The notes: a model not told the origin generated them from the sequence alone. A stretch of 64,000 bases of DNA from Flavobacteriales bacterium UBA5040 (GCA_002415135.1 DIBY01000015.1:61130-125129), one strand, 5' to 3'. Counted from the first letter of the stretch, positions 33,975-42,406 are shown. A program made the numbers and translations.

Positions 33975-34946
33975 ATGAAGAACGAAAACCAAATAGAAAT
34001 TTATCAAGCCAATGATGGCTCTACTCAAATCAATGTTCAATTTGAGGAGGATACGGTTTGGCTTACTCAAGCGCAGATGGCAGAACTATTCGAGACCACA
34101 CCTCAGAATATAACAATGCACTTAAAAAGTATATTTAAAGAAGTGGAGCTTTTGGAGAGTGCAACTTGTAAGGATTTCTTACAAGTTCGAAAAGAAGGTG
34201 ATAGAACAGTGAAACGTAAACAATTACACTATAATTTAGACGCAATTATTTCAGTAGGTTACCGTGTAAAATCAGCAAGAGCAACCCAATTTAGAATCTG
34301 GGCAAACAAAATTTTAAAAGAGTATTTGGTAAAAGGTTACTCCATTAATGAAAAAAGATTAGAACAAAAAGAACAGGAAGTTCAACTCCTAAAAAATGGC
34401 ATTCAGATTCTAAGTAGAGCGATTGAAGAAAAAGCCAATGAAAATGAATGGTTATCTGTTTTCTCAAAAGGTTTACAATTATTAGATGACTATGACCACG
34501 AGCAATTAGATTCTAAAGGGTTAACTAAAAAACAAGCACTTTACCCGACCAGAGAAGATTATCAACAACTTATAAATGTAATGGTTGTTGATTTTGATTC
34601 ACAAGTATTTGGAAAAGAAAAGGATCAAAATTTTGAAAGTTCAATTGCTCAAATAGAAAAAGGTTTTGGAGAAAACGATTTTTATCCAACATTGGAAGAA
34701 AAAGCCACGATGCTTTTGTATCTCGTGGTAAAAAATCATTCGTTTGTAGATGGTAACAAAAGAATTGCTGCAGCATGTTTTCTGAAGTTTTTGCAAACCA
34801 ATAAAATGCTTTACAACGCAAAAAATGAACTGATTATCAGTAATGATACTTTAGCGAGTTTGACACTCTTTATTGCTTCGAGTAAACCCGATGAAATGGA
34901 AACCGTGAAACGATTGGTGATTAGTGTGCTGAATAGGAATAAATAA
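33975..34946 (+). CDS. rhuM: RhuM-family protein with C-terminal Fic/DOC domain
   Basis: The 323-residue protein has an N-terminal RhuM module (about 1-125; WLTQAQMAELFETTPQNITMHLK then HYNLDAIISVGYRVKS and RATQFRIWAN). A DOC-type Fic domain follows, with core NHSFVDGNKRIAAACFLKFL near 254. The active motif HxFxDGNKR fits DOC-like enzymes, which phosphorylate or otherwise modify proteins. No Phd-like antitoxin lies beside it, so the RhuM part may self-regulate. This fusion is common in mobile elements. Confidence 0.88.
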   Translation: MKNENQIEIYQANDGSTQINVQFEEDTVWLTQAQMAELFETTPQNITMHLKSIFKEVELLESATCKDFLQVRKEGDRTVKRKQLHYNLDAIISVGYRVKSARATQFRIWANKILKEYLVKGYSINEKRLEQKEQEVQLLKNGIQILSRAIEEKANENEWLSVFSKGLQLLDDYDHEQLDSKGLTKKQALYPTREDYQQLINVMVVDFDSQVFGKEKDQNFESSIAQIEKGFGENDFYPTLEEKATMLLYLVVKNHSFVDGNKRIAAACFLKFLQTNKMLYNAKNELIISNDTLASLTLFIASSKPDEMETVKRLVISVLNRNK

Positions 34947-35000
34947 GAAAACAATTCCGCTTTACTGTTACTGGGCTGAATCTGAAAATTAAGGCAAAAT

Positions 35001-35031
35001 TTGTCGCAAATGTTTACTATATTTGCGACAA
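35001..35031. promoter_or_regulatory. Operator and promoter of the AbiEi-like gene
   Basis: TTGTCGCAAAT (35001-35011) and ATTTGCGACAA (35021-35031) form a perfect 11-bp inverted repeat with a 9-bp spacer. The -7 box TATATTTG (35018-35025) overlaps the right arm, so a repressor bound here would block transcription. Confidence 0.7.
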
Positions 35032-35049
35032 ATCCTATTAGTTCAAGGC

Positions 35050-35661
35050 ATGGAAAGCATTGATATTAAAATACTTGAAAAAATAAAGAAAGCGAAGAGG
35101 GGTTCGCTTTTTTATATAGAAGATTTCCTTTCATTTGGAAACTATAAAACCGTTTCTAAAGCATTAGAACGTTTGGTGAATGAAAATGAACTATCTAGAG
35201 TTGCACGTGGTATTTTTGCTATTTTAACAAAAGATGATTACTTGAGTGAGATTTCACCAACAGCAGAAAAAATTGCCGAATCTATAAGTAAGAGAGATAA
35301 AGCTCGAATTTTTCCTACTGGTTCTTTAGCTCTAAATATGTTGGGGTTATCAACTCAAATTCCAACGAATTTAGTCTACTTAACGGATGGATCAGCTAGA
35401 ACAATAAAGGTCGGGAATCGAAGTATTGTTTTCAAAAAAACCAGTCCTAAAAATCTTGCCGCTATTGGAATTTTTAGTGGGATTGTCATTCAGGCACTCA
35501 AAGAAATAGGAAAGGAGAATGTTAAGGATATCGAAATTGAAAAGATTTTAGAACATTTAAAAAAAGAAGACCCTAAACGTTTGGAACATGATATCAAATT
35601 AGCTCCTGAATGGATTAGAGTTATTATGCGTAAAGCTTTAAATAAAACAAATGGAAAGTAA
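35050..35661 (+). CDS. AbiEi-like antitoxin / DUF6088 regulator without a toxin partner
   Basis: The 203-residue protein has an N-terminal winged helix (IKKAKRGSLFYIEDFLSFGNYKTVSKALERLVNENELSRVARGIF) and the C-terminal AbiEi-like domain (ARIFPTGSLALNMLGLSTQIPTNLVYLTDG). These proteins repress their own operon and neutralise an AbiEii nucleotidyltransferase toxin. No AbiEii follows here, so it is an orphan or solo DUF6088. I choose the ATG at 35050; the in-frame TTG at 35023 lies inside the operator. Confidence 0.82.
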   Translation: MESIDIKILEKIKKAKRGSLFYIEDFLSFGNYKTVSKALERLVNENELSRVARGIFAILTKDDYLSEISPTAEKIAESISKRDKARIFPTGSLALNMLGLSTQIPTNLVYLTDGSARTIKVGNRSIVFKKTSPKNLAAIGIFSGIVIQALKEIGKENVKDIEIEKILEHLKKEDPKRLEHDIKLAPEWIRVIMRKALNKTNGK

Positions 35662-35792
35662 TTTTTTCGTAGAAATTTGTCTTATCAAAAAAAAATAGAA
35701 AATTTTATCGGGTTAGATTAAAGCATAAATTACTTTTTGCTGGAAATCAGAAACAATTAATTGTTAAATCTCGTTCTAAAAAAATAAAAAAG

Positions 35793-36626
35793 ATGTTTAG
35801 TGGTATTCCAAAAGATTTAATTGAAAAAAGATTGAAGGAGATTTTAATTGATAAAAATGCACCTTTAGAAATTTCCACTCGGCTTACTTCTCCACACTTT
35901 ATTACATTAAATGCGCAGTCCCGAAGTAATCCAAAAATATCAACTATTGAAAGTAAAGGTAAGCCGACGCTTTGTTTCAGCGTTCATGTTGAAAAACATC
36001 TTCAAAACAGAGCTTTCAGAATTTTAGATTTTATGTGTAAACTTCTTGAGTATCGAGGACATGAATTCGCGCTAGATAATTATGGAAGTACGGTAGTAGT
36101 TATTAATACCATCCAGCTTCATTTTAATATTCGGCAACTAGGCAACTATATCCAAGGTCCGAAAGGAACATATTCAACCAGACAGTATATTAAAACAGAT
36201 ATTTTAGCAATACAAGCTTATCAGGATACATATTCAACAAAACAGTGGTCTGATGTTAAAACTGTTAATTTGGAAGATAAATTAGTTCGTATAGTGGCTT
36301 ATTTAGAAGCGTACGCAGAGGTGGAAAAGCAGGAAGCAATAAGACGTGATGAATGGAGTAGGCTTTATGAATTAAATTTGCAAAAAGAAAAAGAACTGAA
36401 GCAAAAGCGGGAAGATGAAAAGAATAAATTAGAAAAATTATTAAAATTTTCTGATGATCTCGATAACTCTAAAAAGATTGAATATTATCTGAATGAGCGA
36501 AGAGAATATCTTTTATCGAAAAATCTTTTTACTGATGAAGAGAAAAACTATTTTGAATGGGGTATTAAAAAAGCAAGATGGATAAATCCTTTATTAAATG
36601 AAAAGGATGAACTCTTAGATCCTTGA
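35793..36626 (+). CDS. Uncharacterised mobile-element protein with coiled coil
   Basis: The 277-residue protein has a strand-rich part (about 50-160, with RAFRILDFMCKLLEYRGHEF), a long charged coiled coil (about 195-235), and a C-terminal phrase NYFEWGIKKARWINPL. This recalls, from memory, the C-terminal part of a family found in mobile elements whose members carry an extra N-terminal HTH. No HTH is present here, so the gene may be a shortened form. It is the last gene before the right attachment site. Confidence 0.6.
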   Translation: MFSGIPKDLIEKRLKEILIDKNAPLEISTRLTSPHFITLNAQSRSNPKISTIESKGKPTLCFSVHVEKHLQNRAFRILDFMCKLLEYRGHEFALDNYGSTVVVINTIQLHFNIRQLGNYIQGPKGTYSTRQYIKTDILAIQAYQDTYSTKQWSDVKTVNLEDKLVRIVAYLEAYAEVEKQEAIRRDEWSRLYELNLQKEKELKQKREDEKNKLEKLLKFSDDLDNSKKIEYYLNERREYLLSKNLFTDEEKNYFEWGIKKARWINPLLNEKDELLDP

Positions 36627-36824
36627 TCCAATATTGGTGAAATTTCATATTTGTAATGTACAAGATATATTGTGCGCACATTATTTTTGTTAAATGGTTG
36701 TTGTTCATTGATTTATTGGAAAATAGAGTGTTTAGACTTAGTAAAGTACTATCGATATGTCATTTAATCAATACCTTATCTGTACCATGAAACTATAACC
36801 AATTGATTATCAGTACCCGTTATT
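36627..36824. other. Non-coding right flank of the island
   Basis: This ~200-bp AT-rich stretch separates the last cargo gene from the right attachment core. I see no gene in it. It is the likely place for integrase arm-binding sites. Confidence 0.4.
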
Positions 36825-36842
36825 TTCGAAGAAGTAAAATAA
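36825..36842 (+). other. dnaK': Right attachment core with displaced dnaK 3' end (attR)
   Basis: TTCGAAGAAGT repeats the left core exactly, and the following bases complete the codons TTC GAA GAA GTA AAA TAA, that is FEEVK-stop, the end of DnaK. No reading frame leads into it from the left. This is the original dnaK 3' terminus pushed away by insertion. Confidence 0.88.
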
Positions 36843-36882
36843 TTCAATAACGACATTGCTTCAACAGCAATTCGTTGACATA

Positions 36883-36920
36883 AAAATTCCCCGAGTGAAA
36901 ACTTGGGGAATTTTGTTTTT
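36883..36920 (+). terminator. Probable native dnaK terminator, displaced by the island
   Basis: Arms AAAATTCCCC (36883-36892) and GGGGAATTTT (36905-36914) are perfect, with an additional inner AGT/ACT pair and a T-run after. It follows the displaced dnaK stop by about 40 bp. Confidence 0.8.
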
Positions 36921-36950
36921 CGTCAATGATTAAAGCGATATAAAAGAAAA

Positions 36951-36968
36951 CCTCGACTAAAGCCGAGG
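36951..36968 (-). terminator. Terminator of the TPR gene
   Basis: CCTCG (36951-36955) pairs with CGAGG (36964-36968), and the A-rich plus strand to the left supplies the U-tract for minus-strand RNA. It lies 8 bp after the TPR stop. Confidence 0.7.
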
Positions 36969-36976
36969 TATTTTAT

Positions 36977-37549
36977 TTATTGATTTAGAAAAGTATTCAG
37001 TTTCATTGCTTCTTCATTGGACGAATCATATTGTAGAGATTTTGCAATGTGCTGTTTTGCCTGCTCTTTATCAGTTTCCTGAAGTTTGTAGGCCACAAAG
37101 AAATGCGCATACGCTAAATTCTTTTTACTGGCTTCTACTTCTCCTGGTTTTACCGCAGCGATGTACTTTTCGTAGGACATTTTTGCATTATCCTCGTCTT
37201 TCATATTTTGAAACACATAAGCTTGACTATAATAAGATGGCGCCCAGTCTGGTAACAATGTTGACATTTTATTCCAGGTTGCCAAAGCATTCGGCCAGTC
37301 TTTCGCGTCTTGATAAGCGGTTGCCAGTTTTACAATCGCTTCAGTATCGTTAGGATTGGCTTCAATTTGTTTTTTTAAAGTTTCGATCATTGGATTTTGT
37401 TGCATCGTTTGAACTTGTTCGGTAGCAGTTACAACCGTGTCCGTTGCTTGAGCAGTCTCTTGTGCATAACCGAAAGTGGTTGCTCCAAAAAATAACGCAG
37501 CAATTACTGCTTTCTGTGTGTTAATCACTCTTTCCTTTTTCATATTCAA
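36977..37549 (-). CDS. Exported TPR-repeat protein
   Basis: The 190-residue protein has a signal peptide (about 1-30, cleavage after GYAQ) and tetratricopeptide repeats from about 65 to 185, for example PNDTEAIVKLATAYQDAKDWPNALATWNKM. TPR proteins mediate protein contacts; no partner is evident. It lies immediately right of the island in the native dnaK neighbourhood, transcribed towards dnaK. Confidence 0.8.
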   Translation of the reverse strand: MNMKKERVINTQKAVIAALFFGATTFGYAQETAQATDTVVTATEQVQTMQQNPMIETLKKQIEANPNDTEAIVKLATAYQDAKDWPNALATWNKMSTLLPDWAPSYYSQAYVFQNMKDEDNAKMSYEKYIAAVKPGEVEASKKNLAYAHFFVAYKLQETDKEQAKQHIAKSLQYDSSNEEAMKLNTFLNQ

Positions 37550-37739
37550 TTTTTTTGATTAATGTTTAATTGCCGTTTTGGATATCAACAATAATTCCAC
37601 GCTTCTTTAAATTTTGAAAGTTTAATGTTTTTATTAGAATATTAACTTTTATCCTTTCATTTCATTATCGATATTTTTCATTAAAAATTTCCTGCTTCGA
37701 TCTTTTAAAAATATCTTTGCACTCACAAAATTTTCAATA

Positions 37740-38753
37740 ATGCTCAGTAAAATAATCATTCATAAAGTCGGTAATAAAATCAATCAGGAATCGCTCGTTC
37801 TTTCTCAGGAGGAATATCAACCCGACGAAGGAATGAAAGAAATGCTGGAAGATTTTTTCCTAAAATCCTTTAAATCTGAAGAACAGTTTCAATTTTACAG
37901 CGATACTTATTTGGTGAATAATCCGATCTTCAGTTCAGCCTCCGAAATTTTTGAAGATCTTTCAAAGTTCATTTACGAATCAGAAAATATTGCCGAACAT
38001 CTTTATGGAATAACTGAAAATCCACGTGTTCAGGCAGGCGAATTGTTTATCTGCTATTTTGAAGGCGAAGAAATCGCAGGGGAGAAAATTGATTCTATCG
38101 GTATTTTTAAAACAGAGAACAAAGCACCTTTTCTAAAAATTTTCCCAGAAGGAGATGCTTTTGATATTGAAAAAGATTACGGAATTAGCTTAACCAAACT
38201 CGATAAGGGCTGTATTATTTACAACAGTTTCAAAGAATCCGGATACGCGGTTTCGATCATCGATAATAATAAAAATGGCGACATGTATTATTGGTTCGAA
38301 GATTTTCTGAAAGTAAAACAACGCGACAATGAGTATTTTCATACCCAGGAAACTTTGTCCGTTTACAAAGAATTTATCACCAAGCAACTTCCCCAGGAGT
38401 TCGAAACGACCAAAGCGGATCAGGCTGAGTTTTTGAATAAATCGATTGAGTTTTTCAAAGAAAAAGAACAGTTTGATTACGATGAATTTACCAAAGAAGT
38501 ATTACAGGATGACAATGTGATCGAAAGTTTCAGCAACTTTAAATCTGATTACGAACAGGAAATGCAGGTTTCTATTTCAGAAGATTTTGCCATCAATGAA
38601 TCTGCCGTAAAAAAACAGAGCCGCGGATTTAAAAGCATTATTAAACTTGATAAAAATTTCAGTATTTACGTTCACGGTGATCGCAAAATGATCGAGCAGG
38701 GAAGTGATGAGAAAGGAAAATACTACCGTCTTTATTTCGACGAGGAAAAATAA
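37740..38753 (+). CDS. NdpA/YejK-like nucleoid-associated protein
   Basis: The 337-residue protein matches the 37-kDa nucleoid-associated family: N-terminal IIIHKVGNKINQESLVLSQEE, a central ENPRVQAGELFICYFEG strand pair, and a C-terminal RGFKSIIKLDKNFSIYVHGDRKMIEQGSD segment. These proteins bind the nucleoid; their exact role is not settled. A -7 box TATCTTTG at 37712-37719 lies 20 bp before the start, indicating a very short leader. Confidence 0.85.
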   Translation: MLSKIIIHKVGNKINQESLVLSQEEYQPDEGMKEMLEDFFLKSFKSEEQFQFYSDTYLVNNPIFSSASEIFEDLSKFIYESENIAEHLYGITENPRVQAGELFICYFEGEEIAGEKIDSIGIFKTENKAPFLKIFPEGDAFDIEKDYGISLTKLDKGCIIYNSFKESGYAVSIIDNNKNGDMYYWFEDFLKVKQRDNEYFHTQETLSVYKEFITKQLPQEFETTKADQAEFLNKSIEFFKEKEQFDYDEFTKEVLQDDNVIESFSNFKSDYEQEMQVSISEDFAINESAVKKQSRGFKSIIKLDKNFSIYVHGDRKMIEQGSDEKGKYYRLYFDEEK

Positions 38754-38825
38754 AGTAACTCACAATAGTACCTCTTTTTACACAAAGAGAATGCTCAGCA
38801 AAAAATATTAAATCAATAATCATTT

Positions 38826-39488
38826 ATGGTTCGTTTTATCAAAGATTATTATCATAATAATTCGGCAAAACTGTTGCTATCGGTTTTGTTCTTTGTTTTG
38901 GCATTAGTGATTTTTGCCGTAATAACGGATGAAATTATTTTAGAAAAAGAGGAAACCATCGATTTCCTGGTTTTTGAATTTTTCAAAAAATATTTGATAA
39001 GTGATCAGTTGACAGGTTCTATGTACGCCATTACGCAGCTTTCTTCGGTCACGTTGATGAAAATTGCCTATCCATTACTAATAGGTATTTTGGTTGTTTT
39101 TAAATTTTACAGAAAAGCGTTGTTCACTTTTGTGGCGGGAACGGGAGGTTTACTCATTATTTATGTGATGAAAATGTTTTTTGAAAGACCACGACCGCCT
39201 TATCCAATATTATACAGAGAGGAAAGTTTTAGTTTTCCCAGCGGTCATGCTACTTTCAGTTTTATTTTTTATGGAACATTGGCTTATTTCATCTGGCTCA
39301 CCGATTTACCGAAAGTCTGGAAATATATCGCAATGACTTTTTTAGTTTCACTTTCTCTTGCGATAGGATTTAGCCGCGTATATCTGCATGTACATTATGC
39401 CAGCGATGTTTTAGGCGGATTTTGTCTGGGATATTCCTGGTTGTTTTTAATGATCTATACTTTCAGAAGATTTTTCCCTTTAAATTAA
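38826..39488 (+). CDS. PAP2-family membrane phosphatase
   Basis: The 220-residue integral membrane protein has about six helices and all three phosphatase motifs: KMFFERPRPP, FPSGHATFSF and SRVYLHVHYASDVLGG. The family hydrolyses phosphatidic acid, undecaprenyl pyrophosphate or related lipids at the outer face of the membrane; the substrate is open. It stands alone between the nucleoid protein and the glycosylase. Confidence 0.92.
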   Translation: MVRFIKDYYHNNSAKLLLSVLFFVLALVIFAVITDEIILEKEETIDFLVFEFFKKYLISDQLTGSMYAITQLSSVTLMKIAYPLLIGILVVFKFYRKALFTFVAGTGGLLIIYVMKMFFERPRPPYPILYREESFSFPSGHATFSFIFYGTLAYFIWLTDLPKVWKYIAMTFLVSLSLAIGFSRVYLHVHYASDVLGGFCLGYSWLFLMIYTFRRFFPLN

Positions 39489-39530
39489 ATCAGCAACACA
39501 ATACTTTAAATATTCCGCAATTAATTTCTC

Positions 39531-39538
39531 TACTTTTG
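39531..39538 (+). promoter_or_regulatory. -7 box ahead of the Fpg/Nei-like gene
   Basis: TACTTTTG matches TAnnTTTG and lies 31 bp upstream of the ATG at 39570. Confidence 0.5.
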
Positions 39539-39569
39539 CAAAGCAATCTTTTTATTAAAATCTTACCGC

Positions 39570-40298
39570 ATGTCAGAAGGACCATCTATTCTTTTTCTTA
39601 AAAATAAACTCCAGCGCTACAAAGGGAAAACGGTTTCAAAAATCTCTGGCAAAACAGAAGTTGATGAATCCTTGTTTAACAATGCGACACTCATCGATAT
39701 TCAGACTTTCGGTAAAAATTTCCTTTTCGTTTTTAAAGATTTTTTTGTTGCGGTTGAAGTTAATTTAGTCGGAAATGTTTTGGTTAATAAACAAAAGAAA
39801 GTGATTGCCCATTTCTCTTTCCATTTTGACGAGAATGAGATCAATTTCTATGATTCAGAAATATCCGTTCAAAAAGGAAAACCTGTCGATTATTTTAATT
39901 TTAAAACTGATATATCAAAACCAGAATTCGACGCCGAATCTATTTTAAGTGAATTTCAAATCAAGCATGCTGACGAAAAAATTGGAGATGCTTTATTAAA
40001 CCAAAGTATTCTTGCGGGTATTGGACCAATTATTAGAACGGAAACTTTGTATCACGCAAAAATTCATCCTGAAAGTCTGATCAAATCAATTCCAGAGAAG
40101 AAATTGATTTTCCTGTTAAAAATGGTTCAGGATTATGCGGAAGAGTTTTTGACTTTATTAAAAACCGATAGTGTTGAAAAGAATGCCTTGATCTTCGAAA
40201 AGAAAAATTGCCCCAAAGATAAAACTCCAGTTATCATTGAAACAATAGGGAGTACAAAAACGTACGTTTGTCCAAAATGTCAGAAATTATTCAAATAA
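39570..40298 (+). CDS. Fpg/Nei-family DNA glycosylase with altered active N-terminus
   Basis: The 242-residue protein aligns with Nei/Fpg-type glycosylases of Bacteroidota (SEGPSILFLKNKLQRYKGK; LIDIQTFGKNFLF; QSILAGIGPIIRTETLYHAKIHPES). Two departures stand out. The residue after Met is Ser (TCA) where the family has the catalytic Pro (CCA). The C-terminal zinc finger has CPKD where CxxC is expected, followed by an intact CPKC. The conserved Glu3 is kept. A primary N-terminal amine may still act (NEIL3 uses Val), so loss of activity is not certain. Confidence 0.85.
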   Translation: MSEGPSILFLKNKLQRYKGKTVSKISGKTEVDESLFNNATLIDIQTFGKNFLFVFKDFFVAVEVNLVGNVLVNKQKKVIAHFSFHFDENEINFYDSEISVQKGKPVDYFNFKTDISKPEFDAESILSEFQIKHADEKIGDALLNQSILAGIGPIIRTETLYHAKIHPESLIKSIPEKKLIFLLKMVQDYAEEFLTLLKTDSVEKNALIFEKKNCPKDKTPVIIETIGSTKTYVCPKCQKLFK

Positions 40299-40300
40299 CA

Positions 40301-40324
40301 AAATCCTGCAACATTGCAGGATTT
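40301..40324. terminator. Bidirectional terminator between glycosylase and cysteine synthase
   Basis: AAATCCTGCA (40301-40310) and TGCAGGATTT (40315-40324) are perfect complements around a 4-nt loop, placed between two convergent genes. Confidence 0.8.
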
Positions 40325-40353
40325 ATGGTTTTTTCAGAATCAATTTTTATGGA

Positions 40354-41286
40354 TTAACCTTTATAAAGATTCTCCTCAAAAAGTCCTTCTACCGACCAGT
40401 ATCTTTCTCCCGTATCGTAATTGAACGTTAGAATTGTAGCACCTTCTGGAATTTCCGCCAGTTTTTTATTAACAGCCGCCAAAGAGGCTCCCGTGGATAT
40501 TCCAGCCAAAATTCCTTCTTCGGCCGCCAGTCTTTTGGTGAAGGTATAAGCTTCCTCTTTTTCCACTCGAACTGTTCCATCCAAGATTTCGGTGTTCAAA
40601 ACTTTTGGCACAAAGCCAGCGCCAATTCCTTGCAAAGGATGCGGACCCGGAGCGCCACCAGAAATCACTGGCGAATCGGTTGGTTCTACCGCAAAACTTT
40701 TCATGTTAGGGAATTTTTGTTTTAGAATTTCAGTCACCCCGGTAATATGTCCGCCTGTTCCAACTCCAGTGATGAGGTAATCGATTCCATCTGGGAAATC
40801 ATTTAGAATTTCCTGTGCTGTCGTTTTTGCATGAACTTCTGGATTGGCAGGATTCTCAAACTGCTGCGGAACCCAGGAGTTTTCAATCTCGCTCGCCATT
40901 TCCATCGCTTTAGCGATCGCACCCGATGTTCCTTTTTCTTTCGGCGTCAAAACAAATTGAGCACCGTATGAACTCATCAGTTTTCTTCTTTCCACGCTCA
41001 TGCTTTCTGGCATAACCAAGACGAGTTTGTATCCTTTCACCGCGCAAACCATTGCCAGTCCAACACCAGTATTACCAGAAGTCGGTTCAATAATCAAAGT
41101 GTCTTTATTGATCTTTCCGTCTTGTTCCGCTTTTTCGATCATGGCCAAAGCAATTCGATCTTTTAAACTTCCGCCGGGATTTTGTCTTTCGAGTTTCATC
41201 CAAACTTCAACGTTGTTTGGGAATAATTTATTGATTTTTACGACCGGTGTTTTCCCGATGGCTTCTAATATATTGTTAAGTTTCAT
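40354..41286 (-). CDS. Cysteine synthase (O-acetylserine sulfhydrylase)
   Basis: The 310-residue PLP enzyme makes cysteine from O-acetylserine and sulfide. Visible features are the PLP lysine in GGSLKDRIA, the substrate loop PTSGNTGVGLA, and the glycine-rich phosphate site GVGTGGHITGV. It may be CysK or CysM; the sequence alone does not settle this. It follows the serine acetyltransferase gene by 58 bp on the same strand, giving a two-step cysteine operon. Confidence 0.93.
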   Translation of the reverse strand: MKLNNILEAIGKTPVVKINKLFPNNVEVWMKLERQNPGGSLKDRIALAMIEKAEQDGKINKDTLIIEPTSGNTGVGLAMVCAVKGYKLVLVMPESMSVERRKLMSSYGAQFVLTPKEKGTSGAIAKAMEMASEIENSWVPQQFENPANPEVHAKTTAQEILNDFPDGIDYLITGVGTGGHITGVTEILKQKFPNMKSFAVEPTDSPVISGGAPGPHPLQGIGAGFVPKVLNTEILDGTVRVEKEEAYTFTKRLAAEEGILAGISTGASLAAVNKKLAEIPEGATILTFNYDTGERYWSVEGLFEENLYKG

Positions 41287-41344
41287 AAATGGTATTTAAA
41301 AAGTTAAAGTGTTTATATATTTAAATGAGCTTTAATGCACATTT

Positions 41345-42160
41345 TTAAATGCTAAAAATAATGGGTTCATTTCCAGGGAATTTGTTTTTTACGGTCACTT
41401 GTCCTTTATGGAAAACCACTGAATTGGGTGTTACACTTTCTGTGATCCAAACATTTCCACCAATGACAGAGTTTTCTCCAATGATCGTTTCACCGCCCAG
41501 AATTGTAGCGTTGGCGTAAATAACCACGTTGTTTTCAATCGTAGGATGTCGTTTGATATCTTGCAGGTTCTTAGTAACAGAAAGCGCTCCCAAAGTTACT
41601 CCTTGATAAATTTTCACATCGTTTCCAATAATTGCCGTTTCACCAATCACAATTCCCGTTCCGTGATCGATAAAGAAATTTTCACCTATTGTTGCGCCCG
41701 GATTGATATCGATTCCGGTTTTGCTATGTGCAAACTCGGTCCAGATTCGTGGAATTAATGGGATGTTGCTTTTATAAAGTTCGTGGGCGAATCGATAGAC
41801 AGCGATTGCAAAAAATCCTGGATAAGAGAACATCACTTCTTCAAGACTTTGAGCTGCCGGATCATGATCGAGAATAGATTGCGCATCATTTTCCAGCGAT
41901 TGATAAATTCTGGGAAAACTTTGGAAAAAATCATCGGTTTGAACATCATCTTTCTCTTCGGTCACCGAATAGAGAATTTCTTTAAATTCAGTTTTGAAGT
42001 TATTTAAACGGACTTCAATATCCGTAACTTCTGAACACCTTTGATATTCCAAAAAAAAGATAAAGCGAAAAAATCGGTCAATAAAATCCTCAATTTTCTT
42101 TTTATCAATGTCATATTTTCGGTTAGAATAACCTTCGTGCAAACGTTTGGAAAAACCCAT
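41345..42160 (-). CDS. Serine O-acetyltransferase
   Basis: The 271-residue enzyme has a helical N-terminal domain (about 1-150) and a left-handed beta-helix of hexapeptide repeats (IDINPGATIGENFFIDHGTGIVIGETAIIGNDVKIYQGVTLGA), with the catalytic His in DHGTG. It acetylates serine for the cysteine synthase encoded just downstream. The long N-terminus and short C-terminus fit the EpsC/SrpH-like branch. Confidence 0.92.
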   Translation of the reverse strand: MGFSKRLHEGYSNRKYDIDKKKIEDFIDRFFRFIFFLEYQRCSEVTDIEVRLNNFKTEFKEILYSVTEEKDDVQTDDFFQSFPRIYQSLENDAQSILDHDPAAQSLEEVMFSYPGFFAIAVYRFAHELYKSNIPLIPRIWTEFAHSKTGIDINPGATIGENFFIDHGTGIVIGETAIIGNDVKIYQGVTLGALSVTKNLQDIKRHPTIENNVVIYANATILGGETIIGENSVIGGNVWITESVTPNSVVFHKGQVTVKNKFPGNEPIIFSI

Positions 42161-42302
42161 TCTTCATTTTTATTTGAAACAAAGTTACAGCATACTCTTT
42201 GCCAAACCACTTGATGTAAGGTAATTAATTACGATGACCGCAATCTGTTTGATATATTAGGAAATAAATGAGAGAACGGTAAAACTTTAATAAGGTCAAA
42301 TA

Positions 42303-42333
42303 TTGCTCACAACTTTAACATTTCGTAAATTTG
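42303..42333 (+). promoter_or_regulatory. Promoter of the malate dehydrogenase gene
   Basis: TTG at 42303-42305 and TAAATTTG at 42326-42333 are 20 bp apart, a good Bacteroidota -33/-7 pair. The mdh start follows 74 bp later. Confidence 0.65.
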
Positions 42334-42406
42334 AATTTCATTAAATAAATCTAAATATGGAAACAAAAGTTTCTGTATTATTAATAAAATCAATAAATAA
42401 AAAGAT

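Larger units (their letters stand above)
10348..36835. mobile_element. Integrative mobilizable defence island in the dnaK 3' end
   Basis: The element is bounded by an 11-bp direct repeat, TTCGAAGAAGT, at 10,348-10,358 (inside dnaK) and 36,825-36,835. It carries a tyrosine integrase near the left end, HTH/excisionase-like genes, replication-type helicase and primase, MobC-like protein and relaxase, and then restriction-modification, HD/ATPase and toxin-antitoxin-like cargo. No type IV secretion genes are present, so transfer would need a helper conjugative element. The span between core copies is about 26.5 kb. The limits are seen in sequence; mobility is inferred. Confidence 0.88.

Noticed and set aside
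35023..35049. TTG start for the AbiEi-like protein
   Set aside because: It lies in the right arm of the operator and overlaps the -7 box, so it cannot be in the mRNA.
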